A stretch of DNA of 64,000 nt from an uncultured Cyclobacteriaceae bacterium (GTDB lineage: Bacteria; Bacteroidota; Bacteroidia; Cytophagales; Cyclobacteriaceae), in NCBI GenBank assembly GCA_943788235.1, contig CALSPM010000004.1, forward strand, positions 62,001 through 126,000, in the 5' to 3' direction. Every line of letters begins with the position of its first letter. Within the stretch, counting starts at the first letter, position 1. A program made the position numbers and the translations under genes. The notes beneath the pieces are model-generated. The model did no database searches and was not told the DNA's origin. It saw only the letters and a program-made list of their open reading frames with translations. This document shows, piece by piece, positions 1 to 8,886 of the stretch.

Positions 1-515
1 ACATGAACTACTGGATGATCCATTCGCCCTTCAATGGTACTTCCTGGACCCTCAGGTTGTCGCCAATGAGCACCGATGGTCCAATGCCACCATTGTGAGT
101 AATCCATGAGGTCAACCGGACTGCTTGTTTCTTTGAAAACCAAAGAACCTGCCTTCAATATATCATCGGTAGGTTTGGGAGTCCCCTCAGGTAATTGGAC
201 TTTGATATCATCCCAATTGATGTCTTTTTCGGCTATGGTAACATAGCCCGTAGCTGTGGTGAATTGATCGAATTCAGCATTGGAGACTTCATGCAGATCC
301 ATAAAAAAAGGAGCAATTGAGACTTTATGTTGGGGAAATTCATCTGGATAGGCTTGATCAGATCGACCTCCCATGGTAAAAGTACCTCCCGGAATGAGTA
401 TCATTTGGATCAATGGATCTGGATTCAGAGTTTTATTTTTAATCTGCGGTTGACAATTTTGTGTGGCAAGGGAAAGTGCCATTACCCAAAAGCTAAGCAT
501 TACTTTTTGTTTCAT
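1..515 (-). CDS. Formylglycine-generating-enzyme-like (SUMF1 fold) secreted protein, 3' part outside window
   Basis: Reading leftwards from an ATG at 515, the frame stays open to the window edge (171 codons). After a hydrophobic N-terminal segment comes a block typical of the FGE/SUMF1 fold: a PGGTFTMGG motif near residue 46, an FPQHKVSIAPFFMDLHEVSN-like strand, and an HW..P.GPGS...GRMDHPVV segment just before the edge. Family members either activate sulfatases or, in Bacteroidota, often serve as non-catalytic envelope lipoproteins; the C-terminal part that carries the catalytic cysteines lies outside, so the two cannot be told apart. It is transcribed divergently from the beta-helix gene at 844. 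A second FGE-like gene lies at 62202. The fold is confident, the exact role unknown. Confidence 0.85.
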   Translation of the reverse strand, partial: MKQKVMLSFWVMALSLATQNCQPQIKNKTLNPDPLIQMILIPGGTFTMGGRSDQAYPDEFPQHKVSIAPFFMDLHEVSNAEFDQFTTATGYVTIAEKDINWDDIKVQLPEGTPKPTDDILKAGSLVFKETSSPVDLMDYSQWWHWTIGAHWRQPEGPGSTIEGRMDHPVVH

Positions 516-843
516 ATTCAATGATATTGAAATAATTTTAAATAGACCATCTCCCATCTTTTTAATATGTAAAAAAGAATCTTGGGTAGTCCGGAAGTAA
601 TGTTTATTCAATGGAGTAAATAGGAATCCTTTTAATGCGAACATCTTTCTGATGAATATTTATTTTCTCCTTTTGGCAGGCTTAGGATTCTTTTATGATA
701 AGGATTCCAAATTTTTTCAATGCCGTACTTATGGATTGAGCTGGTTTATTTTTTTTGATAAATTGAAGTATTACTCCGGTGATAGGGGTGTTTTATGGCA
801 ATTTTCTCTGTGGATGGGGTAATTATCATTAAATTTATTTCTA
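516..843. other. Divergent intergenic region
   Basis: 328 bp between two divergent genes, AT-rich, so it should hold promoters for both directions. I looked for Bacteroidota-type TTG and TAnnTTTG boxes and found no pair I would commit to. No RNA gene or repeat was seen. Confidence 0.4.
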
Positions 844-2139
844 ATGAAAGTTCAAAAACAATTTAATAATCTAGATGTGGTCATCAAATATGGTTTTTTG
901 ATGGTGATAATGGGTACCCTATTGGGATGTGAGAACATACCAAGTCATGACCCTTATAGGAACTATAAAAGCATTGAAAAAGCTTTGTTATCAAAATTAA
1001 TGTTGGCTAAAGATAGTACGGTTATACAACTGGAAAAGGGACATTTTATCTTTAAAAGTAGCCTAATTCTTGATAACAAAAAAAACATTACCTTGCGCGG
1101 TAGAGGTATGGATAAAACCGTTTTATCCTTTAAAATACAGGAAAATGGAGCGGAAGGTCTGAAAATAACCAATAGTGAAAACATCATTCTTGAAGATTTT
1201 ACCATTGAAGATGCGGTCGGGGATAATATCAAAGTAACGGATACTAAGGGGATCACTTTTAGGAGGATAAAGTCAGCATGGACTGGGGAAATAAGTAAAA
1301 AAAATGGTGCTTATGCTTTGTATCCTGTCATATGTGAAAATGTATTGATAGAAGCATGTGAAGTTTTAGGTGCCAGCGATGCCGGTATTTATGTGGGGCA
1401 GTCAAAAAATGTAATTATTAGAAATAATAAAGTTTATTGGAATGTGGCGGGAATAGAGAGTGAAAACTCTGAAAATGTATCCATCTATAATAACCAAGCT
1501 TATAACAATACGGGCGGTATCTTAGTTTTTGATCTCCCTGGTCTGACGCGCTATGGTCGAAAGATCAAAGTATATGACAATGAAGTATACGACAACAATT
1601 TTTTTAATTTTGCCCCACCTGGAAATATTGTGGGTGCCGTTCCCTCTGGAACGGGCATCATGGTTTTGGCCACTCGAGAAGTGGAGATCACTAACAATAA
1701 ATTAGAGAATAACAAAACTATTGAAGTAGCCGCGGTGAGCTATGCACTCATAGATGCCATGAACGATCAAAAATCCCAAGAAAATAGGAATCCAGGATCT
1801 AGCACACAAATATTTGAAGAGAGGGCAAAAATGGATCTTGAATATGACCCATATCCAGGCGCTATTTATATACATGACAATACGTACGGAGAGGTTTCAT
1901 GGCTTCCTAATCTGAGTAATGATTTTGGTAAATTGTTTCTTTGGAAGTTTGGATTTGATCGACCGCAGATCATCTGGGATGGCATGGTGCCAGAAAATTA
2001 TCTTTTATCGAATGGTACCCTTAATCCGGATTATAAAATATGTATTCAAGAAGTAGGAGTAAAGACGGCCATTCTAGATGTAGCTAATGATTTTGAGGGT
2101 TTAGTGATCGATCCTGCATCTTTTAATTGTGAAACATAG
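844..2139 (+). CDS. Parallel beta-helix repeat lipoprotein (partner of SO2930-type diheme cytochrome)
   Basis: A 431-residue protein with a hydrophobic N terminus and lipobox LLGC (Cys29), so probably a lipoprotein. From about residue 60 to 300 it shows repeated short strands with Asn/Ile/Val ladders (NITLRG, NIILEDFTIED, NVLIEACEV, NVIIRNNKV, NVSIYNNQA, KIKVYDNEV), the signature of a right-handed parallel beta-helix of the pectate-lyase or NosD type. The next gene starts inside its last codons and encodes a diheme cytochrome c. From memory this pairing is conserved (parallel beta-helix TIGR03805 with TIGR03806), so the two probably act together in the envelope, but the process is unknown. 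Met20 is an alternative start. The fold is well supported; enzymatic activity is not shown. Confidence 0.87.
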   Translation: MKVQKQFNNLDVVIKYGFLMVIMGTLLGCENIPSHDPYRNYKSIEKALLSKLMLAKDSTVIQLEKGHFIFKSSLILDNKKNITLRGRGMDKTVLSFKIQENGAEGLKITNSENIILEDFTIEDAVGDNIKVTDTKGITFRRIKSAWTGEISKKNGAYALYPVICENVLIEACEVLGASDAGIYVGQSKNVIIRNNKVYWNVAGIESENSENVSIYNNQAYNNTGGILVFDLPGLTRYGRKIKVYDNEVYDNNFFNFAPPGNIVGAVPSGTGIMVLATREVEITNNKLENNKTIEVAAVSYALIDAMNDQKSQENRNPGSSTQIFEERAKMDLEYDPYPGAIYIHDNTYGEVSWLPNLSNDFGKLFLWKFGFDRPQIIWDGMVPENYLLSNGTLNPDYKICIQEVGVKTAILDVANDFEGLVIDPASFNCET

Positions 2140-3208
2140 TGTGAGAAGAGGATTGTTTTTTTTACTAATTGTCTTAATGGTGAACGCGTGTAAACCTAAA
2201 AATGAGGCATCCAACATAGTCTTCGAAGAAGAAATTTTAAAAAAAGTAGACAATGGACACTTAGGCCATAAAAATTTGTCAGACTATGGCTTTTTCACAG
2301 GATTTTTGGTTGACTTGGTACCGGCCCAAAATGTACATCCTTATGAACTAAATACGCCTTTATTTAGTGATTATGCTCAAAAGAAAAGATTCATTTATCT
2401 TCCAGAAAGCAGTTTCATTGAATACCATCCTACCGAAGTGTTTGATTTCCCAGTGGGTACGGTCTTGATTAAAAATTTCTACTACGACGACGTGCAGCTG
2501 ATCAATCAAAAGGGGCGAATCATTGAGACCAGGTTGCTGATTAAAAAGGCCAGCGAATGGCTTGCGTTACCTTACATTTGGAATAACGAGCAGACGGATG
2601 CTATTTTAGAAATCACCGGTGGGGTACAAGAAATTTCCTTATTGGATAAAAAACCAATTCATTATCAAATCCCCAATATGGGTCAATGTAAAGGCTGTCA
2701 TCAAAGAAGTGGAACCCTACAACCTATTGGCCCCACAGCTAGGCAGCTCAATAGAAACAATTTGAATGACGGCGAAGATTCTATAAATCAGCTGCGAAGA
2801 TTAAGTCGCTTAGGTCTATTAAATATCTCAGAAAAAGAGGTTTTCCCAAAGCTATCAGTATGGAATGATCCAAAGACGGGAAGTCTAGATGAACGAGCAC
2901 GGGCCTATTTGGAGATGAACTGTGCTCATTGTCACCGGAAAGAGGGACCCGCCAAAAACTCAGGCCTCTATTTGATGTCCTCGAGCAATAGTAGGCATGC
3001 ATTAGGCATCATGAAGGCCCCCGTGGCCGCTGGAAGTGGATCAGGTCAACTGGCCTATGATATTATCCCGGGCCAACCCGAAGCATCCATTTTATTGTAT
3101 CGAATGAATTCAACGGAACCAGCAGTGATGATGCCTGAATTGGGACGAAAAATGATTCATAAAGAAGGCATCGCTTTGATTCGGTCATGGATCACCAGTC
3201 TAGAATGA
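2129..3208 (+). CDS. SO2930-family diheme c-type cytochrome lipoprotein
   Basis: 359 residues starting at GTG 2129, overlapping the upstream gene by 11 nt, so translationally coupled. The N terminus has a hydrophobic stretch ending in NAC (Cys21), consistent with a lipoprotein. Two haem c attachment motifs are present: CKGCH at residues 187-191 and CAHCH at 265-269; a late MMPELGR segment may supply a Met ligand. The long N-terminal domain before the first haem matches the HNE_0200/SO2930 family (TIGR03806), which from memory is found next to parallel beta-helix proteins, as here. The likely role is electron transfer in the periplasm or at the outer membrane; the partner and substrate are unknown. 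It may form an oxidoreductase complex with the beta-helix protein (inference). Confidence 0.88.
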   Translation: MKHSVRRGLFFLLIVLMVNACKPKNEASNIVFEEEILKKVDNGHLGHKNLSDYGFFTGFLVDLVPAQNVHPYELNTPLFSDYAQKKRFIYLPESSFIEYHPTEVFDFPVGTVLIKNFYYDDVQLINQKGRIIETRLLIKKASEWLALPYIWNNEQTDAILEITGGVQEISLLDKKPIHYQIPNMGQCKGCHQRSGTLQPIGPTARQLNRNNLNDGEDSINQLRRLSRLGLLNISEKEVFPKLSVWNDPKTGSLDERARAYLEMNCAHCHRKEGPAKNSGLYLMSSSNSRHALGIMKAPVAAGSGSGQLAYDIIPGQPEASILLYRMNSTEPAVMMPELGRKMIHKEGIALIRSWITSLE

Positions 3209-3352
3209 TTAGATTATGGGAAGATAAAACAAGGAAATATCGTGGAATTTTGATATTTTTTGTGCAAATTAAGTTTTGAGAAGTAGCTGAACTATTAATG
3301 TCCGCTAATTCCTTATCTCGAATAAGTAATTGATAAAGTAAAAAAGATTGAT

Positions 3353-4093
3353 GTGAGAACTAATAGATTGATAAAAAGATGGGTGATGCCATGCTTACTT
3401 TTAATGACTCTGAACGCCTATGCTCAGCCAAACAATTCACTTTCCCCGACCGAGAAAGAACAGGGTTGGACCTTACTATTTAGCGGGACAGATTTTAAAG
3501 GTTGGCGGCAATGTAATGGTACTGAAATGCCTGCTAATTGGACCATTGAAAATGAGGCCATGAAGGTACTTTTAGGATCAGGAAAAACACCAGGAGAAGG
3601 CGCAGGGGGTGATATTTTATTTTTTGAAAAGAAGTATAAAAATTTTGAATTAATGATTGATTGGAAAGCAAGTAAATCGGCTAATTCTGGGATCTTTTAT
3701 TATGTTCGTGAAACACCTGGAAATGCCATTTACTATGCGGCCCCTGAAATTCAAGTTTTAGATAATCAAGATGCATTCGATAATAAAATAAGTAGTCATT
3801 TAGCAGGTTCTTTGTACGATATGCTTCCCGCAAATCCTGAAGCGGTTAATCCTGCAGGTCAATGGAATACTTGTTCTATAAAAGTAAATGAGGGGGATGT
3901 TTTGGTAAGTATGAATGGAATTCAAGTATTGTCTTATTCACATTGGACTCCAGAATGGGATACATTGGTTCAAAACAGTAAATTTAAAGATTTTAAGGGC
4001 TTTGTGGATGGTATTTCAAGAGAAGGCTATATTGGGTTACAAGATCATGGCTATCCTGTGTGGTTTAGAAATATTAAAATACGCGACCTGTAG
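3353..4093 (+). CDS. Secreted DUF1080 (3-keto-disaccharide hydrolase-like) protein
   Basis: 246 residues with a GTG start; the ATG two bases earlier is out of frame and stops at once. An export signal ends at AYA/Q (residues 22-25). The rest is one DUF1080 domain (PF06439, concanavalin-like jelly roll): GWTLLFSGTDFKGW near residue 40, the internal FELMIDWK and NSGIFYYVRE motifs, the PEIQVLDNQ strand and the C-terminal GYIGLQDHGYPVWFRNIKIRDL-type ending split across the last strands. Family members act on 3-keto-glycosides or related sugars in the periplasm and usually sit near Gfo/Idh/MocA oxidoreductases; one of those lies at 63176, far from here. The family is confident, the substrate unknown. 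Confidence 0.9.
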   Translation: MRTNRLIKRWVMPCLLLMTLNAYAQPNNSLSPTEKEQGWTLLFSGTDFKGWRQCNGTEMPANWTIENEAMKVLLGSGKTPGEGAGGDILFFEKKYKNFELMIDWKASKSANSGIFYYVRETPGNAIYYAAPEIQVLDNQDAFDNKISSHLAGSLYDMLPANPEAVNPAGQWNTCSIKVNEGDVLVSMNGIQVLSYSHWTPEWDTLVQNSKFKDFKGFVDGISREGYIGLQDHGYPVWFRNIKIRDL

Positions 4094-4309
4094 TTTGAAC
4101 ATGTCAAGAAAATATAAAAGTTATTACAGTTAAAAAAAGTATTGCTGAGGGATGAAAAACAAGTAGCTTATTTTACTTATTTTTTAAGGAATCAAACCGA
4201 TACAATGTCCTCTGAATTGCAACTCAAAGATCAAATTTTTTACTTGAGGCAAAAGAAATCTGAACAGTGTTGAATAAAGGCATTCGTTAAATAAAGCTAA
4301 AAGCATGTG

Positions 4310-5455
4310 ATGAAACTCAATATAAATTATAAATACCCGTCTGTATCGGATTTAAGAAAAAGAACCGAGGTCAAAATCCCAAAATTTGCTTTTGAATACC
4401 TAGATGGAGGATGCAATGAGGACGTTAACCTTGACAAAAACAGATCGGACCTTCGGAAAATAGAATTGATGCCCCAATACTTATCGAAGTTTGATCAATC
4501 AGAGATGAAGACGACATTGTTTGGTCACACCTATGATGCACCTTTTGGCATTGCACCCATCGGATTACAAGGATTAATTTGGCCAAATGCGCCAGAAATC
4601 TTGGCTAGTGCAGCAGTCAATCACAACATCCCTTTTATTCTGAGTACCGTCAGTACGGCAAGTATTGAACGTATCGGTGAGATTACTGAGGGGAAGGCGT
4701 GGTTTCAATTATATCACCCTACTCAAGAAGCGGTTAAAAGAGATTTATTAGAGCGAGCGGCGGTGGTAGGCACTAATGTTTTGGTTATTTTAGCCGATGT
4801 TCCCAGTTTTGGGTTTAGGCCTCGAGATGTGCGCAATGGATTATCCATGCCCCCCAAAATGAATTTTAAAAACATTTTAGAGATCATCAAGCATCCAGAT
4901 TGGGCCGTTCAAACTTTGATTTATGGACGACCCAATTTCAAAAGTCTCCTTCCATATATGCCAAAAAAATTAAATTTGAAAGGATTAGGAGCATTTATGA
5001 ATGCTACTTTTTCGGGTCGCCTAAATGAAGACCGAATTGCTGCCATTCGAGAACAATGGAAAGGTAAATTGATTGTTAAGGGAATTGTCAGTGAAGAAGA
5101 TATCCTCAAAGCCATTAAATTAGGAGTGGATGGGGTCATCGTTTCTAATCATGGAGGTCGGCAGTTGGATGCGGGTCAATCGTCAATTGTACCCATGATT
5201 CATTTGGTAAAAAAGTATCAGAAAGAGATCAAAATCATGGTTGATTCGGGTTTACGTGGAGGGCCAGATATTGCTCGAGCAATGGCCAGTGGGGCGGCTT
5301 TCACCTTCATGGGACGAAGTTTCATGTATGGGGTGGGAGCCTTAGGTAAACAGGGGGGTGATCACAGCATTTCTTTGATAAAAAAAGAGTTACAGCAGGT
5401 AATGGAGCAGTTGTGTTGCCAAACTACTGATGATTTTAAGAATCACCTCATTTAA
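4310..5455 (+). CDS. FMN-dependent alpha-hydroxyacid dehydrogenase (LldD/glycolate oxidase family)
   Basis: 381 residues from ATG 4310; an adjacent GTG at 4307 would add one residue. It belongs to the TIM-barrel FMN family PF01070, which oxidises L-lactate, glycolate, mandelate or similar 2-hydroxyacids to 2-oxoacids. Visible motifs: the N-terminal FEYLDGG..D, an APIGLQGL strand, and the active-site signature SNHGGRQ at residues 279-285 with catalytic His281 and Arg284, followed by the VDSGLRGGPD phosphate-binding loop. There is no signal peptide or clear membrane anchor, so it is probably cytoplasmic. The substrate cannot be set from sequence alone. A terminator lies downstream at 5565-5601. 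Confidence 0.93.
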   Translation: MKLNINYKYPSVSDLRKRTEVKIPKFAFEYLDGGCNEDVNLDKNRSDLRKIELMPQYLSKFDQSEMKTTLFGHTYDAPFGIAPIGLQGLIWPNAPEILASAAVNHNIPFILSTVSTASIERIGEITEGKAWFQLYHPTQEAVKRDLLERAAVVGTNVLVILADVPSFGFRPRDVRNGLSMPPKMNFKNILEIIKHPDWAVQTLIYGRPNFKSLLPYMPKKLNLKGLGAFMNATFSGRLNEDRIAAIREQWKGKLIVKGIVSEEDILKAIKLGVDGVIVSNHGGRQLDAGQSSIVPMIHLVKKYQKEIKIMVDSGLRGGPDIARAMASGAAFTFMGRSFMYGVGALGKQGGDHSISLIKKELQQVMEQLCCQTTDDFKNHLI

Positions 5456-5564
5456 AGTCGAAAGTTGATGTTAGCTACGGCTACTAAAATAAAAACAGTC
5501 AACTTCTTCATGATCGTTTGGTTATCAATGCTATTCGGGTAGCCCTCTTACTTATTGATTAAGG

Positions 5565-5601
5565 AAAACAAACAAGCCCCCAGCGAGGACTTGTTTGCTT
5601 T
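5565..5601. terminator. Probable bidirectional intrinsic terminator
   Basis: Inverted repeat AAACAAG / CTTGTTT at 5570-5576 and 5590-5596, extended by a C:G pair and outer A:T pairs, with two further C:G pairs inside. It lies between the convergent ends of the genes at 4310 and 5620, with a T-rich tail on each strand. Confidence 0.65.
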
Positions 5602-5619
5602 AAATATTTAGCGAATATT

Positions 5620-6381
5620 CTAGTTTAACTGTGTACTCAAAGCCTCTACCGACATGAGTCTTTCTCTGGTTCTGCTGTACATTTCTAGTGCTTGATTGTA
5701 AGCAGTAGCATCTTTTCGCCATGAGCCTTCTCCAAACATTTCATCGTAAAGTTGGGCTTCTGTTTTTTCGGTGTCAGGATAATTACCGAACTCGCCAAAT
5801 TTATCAAATCCATTGCAAATAATATATTCATTAGTATTACCCCCAGACATCAACTGAAAAACACCTTGAATTCCCGAGTAATTATGTGCTTTCATAACCT
5901 TGGCTCCACGGTCAAGGAAATTATACACGGCTGCCTCATGACCAGGTTTGATAAATCTTCTTAAGACATACATATGTTTGAAGGTAGTTGTGGGCGTCCA
6001 ATTATGAGAGTGTTTAAGTGATCTTGACCATACTTTCCATCCCGTTTGACTTTCTACAAATTGATCAACATTTTCAGCCCAATATTTGCGCTGAGCATTA
6101 TCACCTTGTTGTTGGTTATTAAAAAAGTCCCAGTCCTTATAGCCCATCACTCTTTGGTATTTGCCTTGATTTTCACCATCCATGTATTTGAACGTAAAAA
6201 TGGCAGTTTCCGCAGTATTATTAAATTTCCTATTCTTTTTTTCAGCTGCTGCCTCAAATTGTTTGGTCATTCCTTTTTTAGGCATGAGATCGTAGGTCAT
6301 CCAAATTTCAGGACCTTCTTGTGCTTGAACCATCATATTGAATGCGATGATGGCAATAATCGTTGATATGTTTTTTTTCAT
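5620..6381 (-). CDS. Secreted protein of unknown function, probably two alpha/beta-barrel-like halves
   Basis: 253 residues with a signal peptide ending near VQA/Q (residue 20). I recognise no named family. The protein seems to have two similar halves (about residues 25-115 and 135-235), each with a strand such as IWMTYDLMPKKGMTKQFE or MYVLRRFIKPGHEAAV followed by a helix and a second strand, as in ferredoxin-like or dimeric alpha/beta-barrel proteins. A secreted protein at 25584 has comparable size and a similar two-half layout, so the two may be distant paralogues (inference). It is a single gene with a shared terminator at its 3' end. It could be a structural or stress protein rather than an enzyme; no catalytic motif is visible. 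Confidence 0.75.
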   Translation of the reverse strand: MKKNISTIIAIIAFNMMVQAQEGPEIWMTYDLMPKKGMTKQFEAAAEKKNRKFNNTAETAIFTFKYMDGENQGKYQRVMGYKDWDFFNNQQQGDNAQRKYWAENVDQFVESQTGWKVWSRSLKHSHNWTPTTTFKHMYVLRRFIKPGHEAAVYNFLDRGAKVMKAHNYSGIQGVFQLMSGGNTNEYIICNGFDKFGEFGNYPDTEKTEAQLYDEMFGEGSWRKDATAYNQALEMYSRTRERLMSVEALSTQLN

Positions 6382-6660
6382 TTTAGTTGGATAAATAGTT
6401 AAAAAATAGATTAATATTTAAAGGTATTATTTTTTTGTAATTATTCCAAAGCGAAATTCTCGGTTTAAATAGGTCATTTAAGACTGGAGATAGAATGAGA
6501 GATGATAAAGTTTTATTCAATAAGGGATTGGGAGTTCATTTTTCAACAAAAGTAAGCTGATTAAAGGGGTAATCTTGCGTTCACAAGATTCAGTTGATAC
6601 TGTTTGTTGTTTTGTAGCTTTATTTATGCAACATATGAGCTTACGAGAGCTGCGTTAAGC

Positions 6661-7521
6661 TTATTTGTCAAAGCTTTTTAATGGATTGAAAAAAAGCGTT
6701 GGGGTTCTGTCAACATATTCTTGATACTGAGATAGATGCCCCCACTTTTCCTCACTCCTAGCTTTCAATAAAGGGATACCACTGATGTAAACGAGCAAAA
6801 CATAGGTAAAAACAGGTGAAATTAGTGTTATCAATTGAAGGTCTGACAGGGAAGATAAAGAGCAAATGGCGATGCCCATCCATAAGATTATTTCACCTAA
6901 ATAGTTGGGATGTTTTGAATAGGCCCAAAGTCCAGTTTTTATGAAATGACCTCGGTTCACTGGATTTTTCCTAAAGCTACTTTTCTGATGGTCGGCTATG
7001 ATCTCCATTGAAAAGCCTAAAAGAAATACAAGGAATCCCATGAGGAAAACTCCGTTTAAGACGACCCCATTAGCCATCGCGGTGAGGGCACAGGCAGAAC
7101 AAATAGCCACCCACATGCCTTGTAAAGTCCAAGTCATGAAAAATTGAGTTGGTGATCGTTTGATCGATTGAAACCTTTTGTCCTCTCCTGTGTTGTGAAT
7201 TCTGATAAACAAGAAAATACCCAGTCTTAAAGCCCAAATAATGACAAATAAGCCCAAAATCATACTACCTAAGTTGAATCCGGTCATCAAGTAGCTGGCA
7301 TAGCTCGTATATATAATTACAGTGAGGTAGGTCATACTACCCGCGAGGTCATAAAACTTTTCTGTTTGAAAATAATAAGCGGGCACAAACAATATCCACT
7401 GAATTAAAAAGGAGAGTAAGACAGCGTTCATGACCAAATCGATGGCGGTCAACCACGCCAATCCATAAGCTACGGCAAATGCGATGAGTGAGAAAAATAA
7501 ATGAGATAGGTTTTTTTTCAT
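6661..7521 (-). CDS. DUF1295 / steroid 5-alpha-reductase-like membrane protein
   Basis: 286 residues with roughly seven hydrophobic segments. The diagnostic C-terminal motif GLWAYSKHPNYLGE at 197-210, followed by the glycine-rich helix LWMGI, is the NADPH-binding signature of DUF1295 (PF06966) and the related steroid 5-alpha-reductase/isoprenylcysteine methyltransferase group. Members are inner-membrane enzymes, often of unknown substrate, that reduce lipid or steroid-like double bonds or methylate. A 92-codon membrane protein ends 29 bp upstream on the same strand, so the two are probably an operon. The family assignment is strong; the reaction is inferred. Confidence 0.9.
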   Translation of the reverse strand: MKKNLSHLFFSLIAFAVAYGLAWLTAIDLVMNAVLLSFLIQWILFVPAYYFQTEKFYDLAGSMTYLTVIIYTSYASYLMTGFNLGSMILGLFVIIWALRLGIFLFIRIHNTGEDKRFQSIKRSPTQFFMTWTLQGMWVAICSACALTAMANGVVLNGVFLMGFLVFLLGFSMEIIADHQKSSFRKNPVNRGHFIKTGLWAYSKHPNYLGEIILWMGIAICSLSSLSDLQLITLISPVFTYVLLVYISGIPLLKARSEEKWGHLSQYQEYVDRTPTLFFNPLKSFDK

Positions 7522-7550
7522 TGTGTAAGTATACTCGATAGCAATGCGTT

Positions 7551-7829
7551 CTATTTAACGCATGGCCATTCAAAATGATACATAATAAATAAAAATAAGA
7601 TCAGATAAATAGCTAAGTAAAAACGATAATGATTTCGGGCCTTAATATACGCTTGATCCGTTGGCAAACTATTTGAAAATAAAGCAATCAGTTCTTTTTT
7701 GAAGAGAGGTTTAATATTTATTTTCCAATCATCCGTTACATAGACTATTTTTCGAAATCGACTTCTGAAATAAGTACTGGGGATACCCCAAATTAAAAGG
7801 ACTACGAAAAGAATATTTTGTTCAGACAT
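7551..7829 (-). CDS. Small membrane protein upstream of DUF1295 gene
   Basis: 92 residues from an ATG at 7829. It has a hydrophobic N-terminal segment (residues 6-18), a charged middle with the KPLFKKELIALFS stretch, and a strong C-terminal membrane helix at about 68-84. I do not recognise a family. It lies 29 bp before the DUF1295 gene on the same strand, with no room for a separate promoter, so it may be a partner or accessory of that enzyme. Codon use and hydrophobic pattern look genuine, but no function can be given. Confidence 0.65.
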   Translation of the reverse strand: MSEQNILFVVLLIWGIPSTYFRSRFRKIVYVTDDWKINIKPLFKKELIALFSNSLPTDQAYIKARNHYRFYLAIYLILFLFIMYHFEWPCVK

Positions 7830-7968
7830 CAGCTTAAATATATTTCATTATATTCAACAAAATAAGGATTAGTTAAATATAATTCAAAGAAAACTCCTAA
7901 ATAATTCATTATTATAATTTTATTTCTTAGTTTCAAATGAAATCAATCATATTTAATCTAAGAATATA

Positions 7969-8781
7969 ATGAAATCAATTATCAATTTTTTATCAATTAG
8001 CACCCTGTGCTCATTGTTTATCTTCTCATCATGCGGCGATGATGATACCACTTTTACAGATGCTGCCGATAGTGATATTATAACAGATGATATAACGATA
8101 GATTGTATTACTTCTACATCGGCTAATGATATTGCGGTCATTGCTTGTAAATATTATAACGATGAAGCGCTTACAGTAGTTGTTGGTGAAACGACAATTA
8201 CCATCACATCAACCAATGAGCCGGATCATAAAAGTATGTATTATGACACGAGTAATCCTCTGTTCGAGGCCTATAGCGAGCCTGACAATGAAAATTTTTT
8301 TAAAAATCCAAATAAAATTGCGGCTATGAACTACACCTTTACCCTGCCTAGATTTCCTGAAGCGGCCACAAATAATGAAGGGACTCCTTTTGGGCCAATG
8401 GGTGTATCCATTAACAGTGTAGTGTTTTATAACCAGCAGGCCGCACCCGGAGACGATATATTGGAAGAACTTAATACTTTTGATCAATATGAAGGTCATC
8501 CCACCAATACGGGTTCTTATCATTATCACATAGAGCCTACGTGGTTAACAGAAATCAAAGGCGACAGTTCCTTCTTAGGCCTTTTACTTGACGGATTTCC
8601 AGTTTACGGTCCGGTAGAAAGTGGGGTAACGTTGACCAATGATGACCTTGACGATTATCATGGCCACACACATGTAACCGAAGATTTCCCAGAAGAAATT
8701 TATCATTACCACACCACCGCTGATCTTCCGTGGATCAATGGGGGCGAATACTATGGTACGCCGGGTTCGGTTACGCAATAA
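7969..8781 (+). CDS. YHYH-domain lipoprotein (copy 1)
   Basis: 270 residues; a signal peptide ends at lipobox SSC with Cys22 followed by GDDD, typical of a Bacteroidota lipoprotein. The body is a YHYH domain (PF14240) with two literal YHYH motifs at 184-187 and 245-248 and further paired histidines in YHGHTH (230-235), a layout that suggests metal binding (inference). The domain also contains GPMGVSINSVVFYN and LDGFPVYGP motifs. A paralogue at 59528 differs at only 3 of 93 residues between the GPMG motif and the DDYHGHT motif. YHYH proteins are of unknown function; the second copy lies near an SCO1-type copper protein, which makes copper a plausible ligand but does not prove it. Confidence 0.88.
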   Translation: MKSIINFLSISTLCSLFIFSSCGDDDTTFTDAADSDIITDDITIDCITSTSANDIAVIACKYYNDEALTVVVGETTITITSTNEPDHKSMYYDTSNPLFEAYSEPDNENFFKNPNKIAAMNYTFTLPRFPEAATNNEGTPFGPMGVSINSVVFYNQQAAPGDDILEELNTFDQYEGHPTNTGSYHYHIEPTWLTEIKGDSSFLGLLLDGFPVYGPVESGVTLTNDDLDDYHGHTHVTEDFPEEIYHYHTTADLPWINGGEYYGTPGSVTQ

Positions 8782-8886
8782 GAACTACGGCTTTTTGATC
8801 ACCAAGTGATTGTTTTTGACGCGATGGCTTTGGATCTAATTAGGAGACACATTATGAGATGGATATATGCCCTTTATTGTTATTAA

